Source: PALSA-1004 sp041483135 (lineage in GTDB: Bacteria; Pseudomonadota; Gammaproteobacteria; Burkholderiales; SG8-41). From it: a stretch of 6,717 nt of DNA. The stretch lies in assembly GCA_041483135.1 (NCBI GenBank), contig JBGPFE010000084.1, positions 1-6,717 on the forward strand. The letters are read 5' to 3'. A model generated the notes under the pieces. It searched no databases, was not told the origin of the DNA, and worked only from the letters and a program-made list of their open reading frames with translations. The translations under genes were made by a program, and so were the position numbers. Of this stretch, positions 1-5,413 are shown piece after piece (within the stretch, counting starts at the first letter, position 1; every line of letters starts with the position of its first letter).

Positions 1-759
1 AACGCCAACGAAGGTATCGACACGGTGCAGAGTTCGATCACGTATACGTTGAGTGCCAATCTGGAGAACCTCACGCTGACCGGCACCTCTGCGATCAATG
101 GCACGGGCAATGCGTTGGATAACGTGCTGCTTGGCAACAGCACGAACAACACGTTGACTGGGGGTCTTGGTAACGACACTTACGGTGTGGATAACGCTGG
201 CGATGTAGTGGTTGAGAACGCCAACGAAGGCATCGACACGGTCCGTAGTTCGATTACCTACACGTTGGGTGCCAATCTGGAAAATCTGACGCTGACGGGC
301 GCGAGTGCGATCAACGGCACGGGCAACGCGTCCGACAACATTCTTACCGGCAATAGTGCGGTTAATACGCTCACTGGCGGTGCCGGTAACGACACGCTGG
401 ATGGTGGTGCCGGTGCTGACACGCTGATTGGTGGAACCGGCAACGATGCTTACGTGGTGGATAACACAAGCGACATCGTGACGGAAAACGCGAACGAGGG
501 TATCGATGCAGTCCAGAGCTCCGTTACTTACACGCTTTCCGCCAATGTCGAAAATCTTACTTTGACAGGCGATTTCAACACGATTAACGGTACTGGGAAC
601 GCGCTCGACAATATCATTGTCGGAAATATTCAAAATAACACGCTCACTGGCGGTGCTGGTAACGATATGATTGATGGAGGCTGGGGTAATGACATCATGA
701 TCGGTGGCACGGGCGATGATACCTACGTGGTAGGCACCATGTACGATACCGTGACCGAG
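1..759 (+). repeat. Tandem in-frame RTX repeat units (216, 270 and 273 bp)
   Basis: Units begin at 1, 217 and 487, each with a version of aacgccaacgaagg, and a fourth diverged copy begins at 760. The first two are very similar in DNA as well as protein. Unit 1 is 54 bp shorter than unit 2 because it lacks two nonapeptides after NTLTGG; unit 3 has one extra codon near its INGTGN motif. The array probably continues left of the window. Confidence 0.9.
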
Positions 760-1719
760 AATGCGAACGAGGGTTTCGACACGGTACTATCTTCTTCAGA
801 TTGGACGATGTCGGCGAACGTCGAGAAACTTGTTTTCACCGGCACATACGGCAGTACTGGCACTGGGACGAGCGGTGACGACTATATTGTCGGCAATGCT
901 GGTTGGAACACGTTAAATGGCGGTACAGGCAACGATCTGCTTAACGGGGGCAATGGCAACGATCTCGATACCTTGAACGGCGGCGCCGGCAACGATGTGC
1001 TCGAGGGGATGGACGGAGGCGATACGCTCTCAGATACCGCGGGCAACAATCTGTTCAATGGCGGCACGGGCGCAGATACCCTGACCGGCAATACCGGCAA
1101 CGAACTTTTTATTGGCGGCGTGGGCAACGATACCATCACCACAAACATTGGCGCGGACATCATCGCGTTCAACCGTGGTGACGGTCAGGATACGATCGTA
1201 GCAAGCACCGGAACCGACAATACGATCAACCTCGGCGGCGGCATTCGCTATTCCGACCTAACATTTACCAAGAGTGGGAACAACCTTGTCTTGGGTGTCG
1301 GCGGTTCGAGCGAGCAATTGACGCTGCAAAATTGGTATAACGGAACTAGCAACAAGAGCGTGCTCAATCTGCAGGTGATTGCCGAGGCGATGGCGGATTT
1401 CGATGCGAATTCGTCCGACCCGCTGCTCAACAAGAAAGTTCAGAACTTCGACTTCCAGGGTTTGGTCACTGCCTTCGACGCGGCCGGCGATCCGGCAAAC
1501 TGGGCGCTTACCAACGAGCTGCTCAACAAGCACCTGAGCGGGAGCGATACGGAGGCGTTGGGCGGCGATCTTGCCTATCAGTACGGCCGCAATGGCACGC
1601 TTGCCGGTATCGGGTTCGACCCAGCGGTATCGATCATGTCGAATGCGTCGTTCGGGACCTCGTCTCAGACGTTGCAGCCGTTGCAGGATCTGCAGCAGGG
1701 AATCAAGCGGCTGAGCTAA
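1..1719 (+). CDS. RTX-type calcium-binding exoprotein, C-terminal part (5' end outside window)
   Basis: The frame is open from base 1 to the TAA at 1717-1719, giving 572 visible residues. The GTG at 25 is an internal valine inside a repeat, so the true start lies upstream. Residues 1 to about 275 are three tandem units, each opening with NANEG and carrying SSITYTL and LTLTG motifs; a fourth diverged unit starts near residue 254. Glycine/aspartate nonapeptides of the GGxGxD type occur inside the units and densely from about 300 to 395. Residues 411-446 (GIRYSDLTF to QNWY) resemble the haemolysin-type calcium-binding-related domain. A 126-residue tail of different composition follows and ends in RLS. 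RTX nonapeptides fold into calcium-bound beta-rolls after type I secretion, so a secreted or surface protein is inferred; no secretion genes are visible. The enzymatic or adhesive part, if any, is upstream. Codon use is more A/T-rich at third positions than in the neighbours. Family is secure, function unknown. Confidence 0.9.
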   Translation, partial: NANEGIDTVQSSITYTLSANLENLTLTGTSAINGTGNALDNVLLGNSTNNTLTGGLGNDTYGVDNAGDVVVENANEGIDTVRSSITYTLGANLENLTLTGASAINGTGNASDNILTGNSAVNTLTGGAGNDTLDGGAGADTLIGGTGNDAYVVDNTSDIVTENANEGIDAVQSSVTYTLSANVENLTLTGDFNTINGTGNALDNIIVGNIQNNTLTGGAGNDMIDGGWGNDIMIGGTGDDTYVVGTMYDTVTENANEGFDTVLSSSDWTMSANVEKLVFTGTYGSTGTGTSGDDYIVGNAGWNTLNGGTGNDLLNGGNGNDLDTLNGGAGNDVLEGMDGGDTLSDTAGNNLFNGGTGADTLTGNTGNELFIGGVGNDTITTNIGADIIAFNRGDGQDTIVASTGTDNTINLGGGIRYSDLTFTKSGNNLVLGVGGSSEQLTLQNWYNGTSNKSVLNLQVIAEAMADFDANSSDPLLNKKVQNFDFQGLVTAFDAAGDPANWALTNELLNKHLSGSDTEALGGDLAYQYGRNGTLAGIGFDPAVSIMSNASFGTSSQTLQPLQDLQQGIKRLS

Positions 1720-2418
1720 CTAAGCCCCGATCTCGGGGCATTCGATCGCGTGGTGCACGCCTTTCGTCGCGATCATTACCTCGGCGCGCAGCTTCGACAG
1801 GTAAGCGTCGTTGATGCCGTGATTGGCGAGGCAGTCGACCGTCTGGTACAAGTAGTCGGCGCCCGAGCCGAACTTGCCGTGCGCGGTGGCGAGCGTCTTG
1901 ATGATGGTCTCGAGCGGCAGCTTGCCTGCGTAGTGCGGGTGGCCGTGGTTGACGACGAATGCGATGGCGCGGATTTTTTGATCGCCTGAGCGCGCCGTGA
2001 TCCAGCGCGGCGCATAAGAGCCCAATACCATTTCGCGCCGCCAGATCAGCGTCAGTTCATGGCGCACGTCGCTTGCCGCGATGCGGGACGCAACGCCGTT
2101 GCAGCAGCCGCCGAAATCCAGCCCGAGCATCAGCCCCGGATTGTCGATCGAGCCGCGGCCCAGGCGCGAGCGCAGGCAGAAACAGCGGTGATAACCGTGA
2201 ATGCCGGCGCGCCTGCGCTCGACGAATTTGAACAGCGGGTTCCAGATCAACGAACCGTAGCCGAATATCCACAGGTCGTGCGCGGGATTCCAGTTCCCGA
2301 GCGTGCGCTCGAGCGAGGCATGGAATTCATCCTCGGGCACGAGTGGGACACCGTGCCTCACGTGCTCATAGGATTTACGCAGGAGGTCGTGTTCGAGATC
2401 CTCGCGAGTCAGCCCCAT
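1720..2418 (-). CDS. chaC: ChaC-type gamma-glutamylcyclotransferase
   Basis: The 232-residue product matches the ChaC family over its full length; E. coli ChaC is about 231 residues. The family cleaves glutathione in the cytoplasm to 5-oxoproline and cysteinylglycine. Visible hallmarks are the substrate-loop motif YGSLIWNP at 54-61, HRCFCL at 77-82, the RGS..NPG segment at 88-95, and LIWRREM at 124-130, whose Glu129 aligns with the catalytic glutamate. The ATG at 2418 leaves about 50 residues before YGSLIW, as in known ChaC proteins. No good Shine-Dalgarno sequence precedes it, but the membrane-protein stop is only 23 bp upstream, so translation may depend on that gene. The TAG stop occupies 1720-1722 and directly touches the RTX stop codon. 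ChaC-like function is well supported; strict glutathione specificity is inferred. Confidence 0.93.
   Translation of the reverse strand: MGLTREDLEHDLLRKSYEHVRHGVPLVPEDEFHASLERTLGNWNPAHDLWIFGYGSLIWNPLFKFVERRRAGIHGYHRCFCLRSRLGRGSIDNPGLMLGLDFGGCCNGVASRIAASDVRHELTLIWRREMVLGSYAPRWITARSGDQKIRAIAFVVNHGHPHYAGKLPLETIIKTLATAHGKFGSGADYLYQTVDCLANHGINDAYLSKLRAEVMIATKGVHHAIECPEIGA
1724..1739. terminator. Possible bidirectional terminator hairpin at the convergent gene ends
   Basis: GCCCCGA and TCGGGGC form a perfect inverted repeat with two bases between them; as RNA a 5-bp G/C stem with a 6-base loop is more realistic. It lies just after the RTX stop, inside the last codons of chaC. Neither side has a clean T-run: attcg follows on the plus strand and ttagttag on the minus strand. 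Its position between converging genes is the main argument for a terminator role. Confidence 0.35.
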
Positions 2419-2441
2419 AATTCAGCAACGCTTGACATCTA

Positions 2442-3161
2442 TCAGGGTTGACCCGCGGCACCGGCGGCAAGTTCCCCTGCGGGAGCCGCGTGCCGGCGTT
2501 CGAGCGCGGCGTTGGTCGCCGTCACCAGCAGATCGAGCACGCAATAAAACGCCCCGGCGGCGAGCGGCGGATTGAGCGTCGTAGCGCCGAGCCATGCCAC
2601 CTGCGGCGACCACGTCCAGTTGCCGAGCCAGGTGCCGTAGATTTCCATCGCCAGCGACAGCAGGAACATGGTTGCATACAGTTTCTTCGCCGGCCCGAAC
2701 ACCATGCACAAGAGGAACAGCGCAAACAGCGGTGCGCCGAAGGTGTCGATGCCGGTCGCGCCGAGCAGCACGACGAACGGCGCCGCCAGCAGCGGCACTG
2801 CCCACGCCAGGCGGTCGGTCAGGCGCGGCGCGAGCACGGTGCCGAGCAGGAACAGCAGCGCGTGTCCGGGAGGGACGAACAAAGGAATGTTGCCGAGCCG
2901 GTACTCGTAGAGCCCCCACACCAGCGACAGGAAGATTTCGCCGAGCGAGGCATAGACTACGCACGCGACGAGACTTGCTTGCTGCAGGCGCGAAACGCGC
3001 GCGAGGACGGCAATGAAAATGAGCCACACCGCGACGTTGGTGACAATCTGGCCCCAGAACGGAAACTTCTGGTCGAGCAGCAGCCCGGCGGCGATAATGC
3101 CGCAGATTCCTGCCGCTTTAAAAGCAGGCGCAGCCGGATTTCTTCGCGTCAGTGCCAGCAT
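2442..3161 (-). CDS. Multi-pass membrane protein of unknown function
   Basis: The 239-residue product is strongly hydrophobic, with about seven or eight likely membrane segments, near residues 14-30, 37-55, 62-82, 92-112, 118-136, 140-156, 160-178 and 197-216. The N-terminus is basic (TRRNP) and the C-terminus is a soluble, alanine-rich tail. Polar residues inside or next to membrane segments stand out: Glu75, Glu86 and Arg88 in the stretch ending LYEYRLG, His100 in FVPPGH, Glu173 in MEIYGTW, and NWTW at 181-184. Such buried charged and aromatic clusters suggest a transport or membrane-enzyme site, but I do not recognise the family. It lies 23 bp upstream of chaC on the same strand, so the two are probably cotranscribed. 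The ATG at 3161 has no clear Shine-Dalgarno sequence; no alternative ATG is close by. The gene is real judging by its membrane pattern and G/C third-position bias. Confidence 0.82.
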   Translation of the reverse strand: MLALTRRNPAAPAFKAAGICGIIAAGLLLDQKFPFWGQIVTNVAVWLIFIAVLARVSRLQQASLVACVVYASLGEIFLSLVWGLYEYRLGNIPLFVPPGHALLFLLGTVLAPRLTDRLAWAVPLLAAPFVVLLGATGIDTFGAPLFALFLLCMVFGPAKKLYATMFLLSLAMEIYGTWLGNWTWSPQVAWLGATTLNPPLAAGAFYCVLDLLVTATNAALERRHAAPAGELAAGAAGQP

Positions 3162-3211
3162 GTTTTGGCATAATACTTGAATTGATCCGTCCAGTGATGG
3201 AGGCGCGGCTC
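3162..3211. promoter_or_regulatory. Divergent intergenic region, likely promoters for both directions
   Basis: These 50 bp separate the divergent starts at 3161 (minus) and 3212 (plus) and are visibly A/T-richer than their surroundings. On the plus strand CATAAT at 3169-3174 matches five of six bases of the -10 consensus, with a weak gcgtca 17 bp upstream. That would give a leader of about 30 bases ending in the ribosome site of the TAXI gene. On the minus strand the same bases read TATTAT (3175-3170), only 8 bases before the membrane-protein ATG, which would give a nearly leaderless message. Both are inferred from motif similarity only. Confidence 0.3.
3199..3203 (+). promoter_or_regulatory. 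Ribosome binding site of the TAXI-type gene
   Basis: GGAGG lies 8 bases before the ATG at 3212. This decides the start: the upstream GTG at 3152 and ATG at 3197 lack such a site and would put extra residues in front of a normal signal peptide. Confidence 0.75.
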
Positions 3212-4186
3212 ATGTTCGCCAAATTAACGAAGCGGATGGCGTTGTGGTCGATCGTGATAGGGGGAGGGATATTGATGGCCAGCAGCACCGCATCTGCCCA
3301 GGAAAAAACGGTAGTGATACACGGCACCGCCACGCCGGGCGGCGGTTTTCCCCTGTATGGCGCAGCGTTTGCCGACACCATCAACGAAACCGACGCATCG
3401 CTCTCGGTGCAGCCGAAGAACACCAAGGGCAGCACCGAGAACGTGCCGCTGCTCGAGGCGGGAAGCCTCGACACGGGCCAAGTCACGGGCGAGGTCACGT
3501 ACGAAGCGATCGCCGGCATCGGCCGGCCGCCGGCAAACCTGCGCATATTGAGCGCGATGTATTCCAATTCAGGCATGTTCATCGTGCGCGCCGACAGCCC
3601 GTACCGCACCCTCGCCGACCTGAAGGGCAAACCGATCGCGTGGGGCGCGGGCGGCTCGGGCTTCGTCGTGCTCGCGCGCTACGTGATGGATGGCCTCGGG
3701 CTCGACATGAACAAGGATTTCCAGGCGATCTATCTCGAAAAGGCAGCGGACGGACCGGCGATGGTGCTCGACGGCCGCGTCGCGGCGCTGTGGGGCGGCG
3801 GCGTGGGCTGGCCGGGGTTCGTCGCGGTCTCGAACGGGCCGGCGGGCGCGCGGTTCATCGCGCCCGACGCGGACGAAATCAAGCGCATCACGGCCAAGCA
3901 CACGTTCATCAAACCAATCACCCTGCCCGCCGCCAGCTATTCCGGACAGGGCGCGCCGGTCAACACCGTTGGGTCATGGACGTTCGTGCTGGTGCGGCCG
4001 ACGTTGCCGGATGACGTTGCGTATCGCATGGTGCGGGCGCTGCACAAAGGCGAGGCCGCGATAGGCAAGCGCTTGGCGCAGGCGCGCGAATCGACCATGG
4101 AAAACACCGTCGCCGCCGCGCCGCGGCTCGATTTGATTCATCCCGGCGTGCAGCGCTACCTGCGTGAAATCGGCCTCCTGCGCTGA
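3212..4186 (+). CDS. TAXI-family (TRAP transporter) periplasmic solute-binding protein
   Basis: Starting at the ATG at 3212, the product has 324 residues. A signal peptide is clear: basic KLTKR, a hydrophobic stretch, and ASA at 27-29 before QEK, so the mature protein should be periplasmic. Family features are HGTATPGGGFPLYG at 37-50, KGSTENVPLLEAGSLDTGQ near 72-90, DLKGKPIAWGAGGSG at 126-140, and the late RPTLPDDVAYRMVRALHKG segment at 282-300. These match TAXI proteins, the solute receptors of one TRAP transporter subgroup, which typically bind small organic acids or amino acids. The glycine/tryptophan stretch LWGGGVGWPGF at 183-193 looks unusual for the family. No TRAP membrane subunit is visible, so its transport partner is unknown. 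The next gene, also a solute-binding protein, starts 57 bp downstream on the same strand and may be cotranscribed. Family call is confident; ligand unknown. Confidence 0.85.
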   Translation: MFAKLTKRMALWSIVIGGGILMASSTASAQEKTVVIHGTATPGGGFPLYGAAFADTINETDASLSVQPKNTKGSTENVPLLEAGSLDTGQVTGEVTYEAIAGIGRPPANLRILSAMYSNSGMFIVRADSPYRTLADLKGKPIAWGAGGSGFVVLARYVMDGLGLDMNKDFQAIYLEKAADGPAMVLDGRVAALWGGGVGWPGFVAVSNGPAGARFIAPDADEIKRITAKHTFIKPITLPAASYSGQGAPVNTVGSWTFVLVRPTLPDDVAYRMVRALHKGEAAIGKRLAQARESTMENTVAAAPRLDLIHPGVQRYLREIGLLR

Positions 4187-4206
4187 TGCGGCGCGCAGTT
4201 CCCTGC

Positions 4207-4230
4207 AACCGCCGATAAACGCCGATAATG
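4207..4230 (+). repeat. Short 10-bp-period intergenic repeat, left copy
   Basis: Two consecutive 10-mers, aaccgccgat and aaacgccgat, are followed by aatg just before the ribosome site of the TctC-type gene. The sequence is the reverse complement, with a few mismatches, of the repeat at 5293-5323 beyond the other end of that gene. Confidence 0.6.
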
Positions 4231-4231
4231 T

Positions 4232-4235
4232 GAGG
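4232..4235 (+). promoter_or_regulatory. Ribosome binding site of the TctC-type gene
   Basis: GAGG, within TGAGGTG, lies 8 bases before the ATG at 4244. A GTG at 4235 is in frame but overlaps this site, so the ATG is preferred. Confidence 0.7.
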
Positions 4236-4243
4236 TGCCAGCA

Positions 4244-5203
4244 ATGAAAACAGTCCACGCTTTGATTACGCTGCTTGTCCTGATCGCGCCGGCATGGGCG
4301 CAACAGTACCCGTCGAAGCCGGTTCGCATCATCGTGCCGTTCGCACCCGGCGGGGCGGTCGATATCACTGCGCGCGCGATTGCGCCGGGCCTCACCGAGC
4401 AGCTCGGGCAGAGTTTTGTCGTCGACAACCGTGGCGGCGCGGGCGGCATCATCGGCGCGGACCTGGTCGCCAAAGCCGCGCCTGACGGCTATACGCTGTT
4501 GATGGGCTCGAACAGCACGGTCAGCGTCGCGCCGAGCCTGTATCCTAAGAACCCGTATCACCCGATCCGCGATTTCGCGCCGATCTCGCTTGTCGCTACG
4601 ATGCCGTTCGTACTCGACGTGCATCCCTCGGTGCCGGCCAAGTCCGTGAAGGAACTCATCGCGCTTGCCAAGGCGAAGCCCGGCCGCCTGTCGATGGCGT
4701 CCGGCGGTACCGGCAGCTCGAATCACCTGGTGGGCGAACTTTTCCAGTCGCTGACCAGCGCCAAATTCACGCACGTGCCGTACAAGGGCGCGGGGCCAGC
4801 GGGCGTCGATCTGATGGCGGGCCAGGTCGACCTGCTGTTCGACCAGCTTGCGTCGTCGGCGAACTACATCAAGTCCGGCAAGCTGCGCGCGTTGGCGGTG
4901 ACCTCGAAAGCGCGCGCCGCGGTCATTCCCGCTGTGCCCACAATGCTCGAGTCCGGTGTGCCGAACCTCGAAGCGACCAACATTACCGGTGTGCTCGCGC
5001 CCGCCGGCACGCCCGCCGAGATAATCGCCAAGCTGCACGCGGCGGTCGCCAAGGCGGCGAACCAGAGCGTGGTCAAGGAGCGCTTTGCCGGTATCGGCGT
5101 GGAGGCGGTGGGCAGCACCCCGGCCGAGTTCGCGGCCTACATCAAGGAAGACTTCGCGCGCTGGACCAAAGTGGTGAAGGACGCGAACATTAAAGTTGAG
5201 TGA
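4244..5203 (+). CDS. TctC/Bug-family tripartite tricarboxylate transporter substrate-binding protein
   Basis: The ATG at 4244 gives 319 residues, close to the usual 320-330 for the family. The signal peptide ends at AWA (17-19) before QQYPSKP, which predicts a periplasmic protein. The classic family signatures occur in order: YPSKPVRIIVPFAPGG at 22-37, VVDNRGGAGGIIGAD at 59-73, HVPYKGAGPAGVDLMAGQVD around 167-196, LFD at 198-200, RALAVTSKAR at 215-224 and VPTMLESGVP at 231-240. Bug proteins bind small carboxylates, amides or related molecules between two lobes and either feed a TctAB membrane complex or act as sensors. They are greatly expanded in Burkholderiales, usually as orphans, and no tctA or tctB is visible here. 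It follows the TAXI-type gene by 57 bp. A likely transcription end is the hairpin downstream at 5215-5287. Family is certain; ligand cannot be read from sequence. Confidence 0.95.
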   Translation: MKTVHALITLLVLIAPAWAQQYPSKPVRIIVPFAPGGAVDITARAIAPGLTEQLGQSFVVDNRGGAGGIIGADLVAKAAPDGYTLLMGSNSTVSVAPSLYPKNPYHPIRDFAPISLVATMPFVLDVHPSVPAKSVKELIALAKAKPGRLSMASGGTGSSNHLVGELFQSLTSAKFTHVPYKGAGPAGVDLMAGQVDLLFDQLASSANYIKSGKLRALAVTSKARAAVIPAVPTMLESGVPNLEATNITGVLAPAGTPAEIIAKLHAAVAKAANQSVVKERFAGIGVEAVGSTPAEFAAYIKEDFARWTKVVKDANIKVE

Positions 5204-5214
5204 GGAGTGAATGC

Positions 5215-5287
5215 AGTTTCGAGTTGCGAGTTTCAAGTTTCGAGTTGACTAAACCGAACCTCAAACCCGAAACCGAAACTTATTTTT
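5215..5287 (+). terminator. Long imperfect inverted repeat followed by a T-rich run
   Basis: The left arm (5215-5249) is built of iterated gagtt/gtttc words and the right arm (about 5253-5280) of their complements. The outer seven bases, agtttcg at 5215-5221 and cgaaact at 5274-5280, pair perfectly; inner pairing has several mismatches. The right arm is followed at once by tattttt (5281-5287). It begins 11 bp after the TctC-type stop codon, which suits a transcription terminator. The wordy repeat structure also looks like a dispersed intergenic repeat. Confidence 0.5.
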
Positions 5288-5292
5288 GATTC

Positions 5293-5323
5293 CATCCGCG
5301 TTCATCTGCGTTCATCGGCGGTT
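5293..5323 (-). repeat. Short 10-bp-period intergenic repeat, right copy
   Basis: On the plus strand three successive units read catccgcgtt, catctgcgtt and catcggcggtt. Read on the minus strand it starts aaccgccgatgaacgcagat, which matches the repeat at 4207-4226 in the opposite orientation. I recall similar strings as recurrent intergenic sequence in environmental proteobacteria, but cannot confirm this here. Confidence 0.6.
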
Positions 5324-5352
5324 CCATCATGTTCTTAAGATGGCTCCCGTCC

Positions 5353-5368
5353 GCGCGCCGCGGCGCGC
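5353..5368. repeat. Perfect 16-bp GC palindrome
   Basis: gcgcgccgcggcgcgc is its own reverse complement, centred on CCGCGG. It lies 45 bp beyond the PPDK stop codon on the minus strand and could form a stem-loop at the end of that transcript. No T-run follows in either direction, so a terminator role is uncertain. The rest of the gap between 5204 and 5413 holds no credible gene. Confidence 0.45.
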
Positions 5369-5413
5369 CTACTTGAAGTCGTAGAGCCGCGCGGGTACGG
5401 CGAGTCAGCCCAT

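Noticed and set aside
1..900. CRISPR-like or non-coding tandem repeat array
   Set aside because: The repeats keep the reading frame, encode RTX motifs and have no unique spacers of constant size.
2422..3173. Overlapping open frames on both strands across the membrane-protein gene
   Set aside because: Their products are arginine/alanine-rich low-complexity sequence; only the 2442-3161 minus frame gives coherent membrane segments.
3152..3211. Earlier start (GTG 3152 or ATG 3197) for the TAXI-type gene
   Set aside because: The ATG at 3212 has GGAGG 8 bases upstream and begins a normal signal peptide; the GTG also overlaps the divergent gene's start.
3974..5236. Minus-strand open frame of about 420 codons opposite the TAXI and TctC-type genes
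   Set aside because: It lies antisense to two genes with clear families and signal peptides, is rich in Arg/His/Ala/Gly as expected for a shadow of GC-biased codons, and has no recognisable domain.
5204..5413. tRNA, small gene or insertion-sequence remnant in the largest gap
   Set aside because: I found no cloverleaf, no ribosome site with a credible short frame and no transposase similarity; repeats and a palindrome account for most of it.
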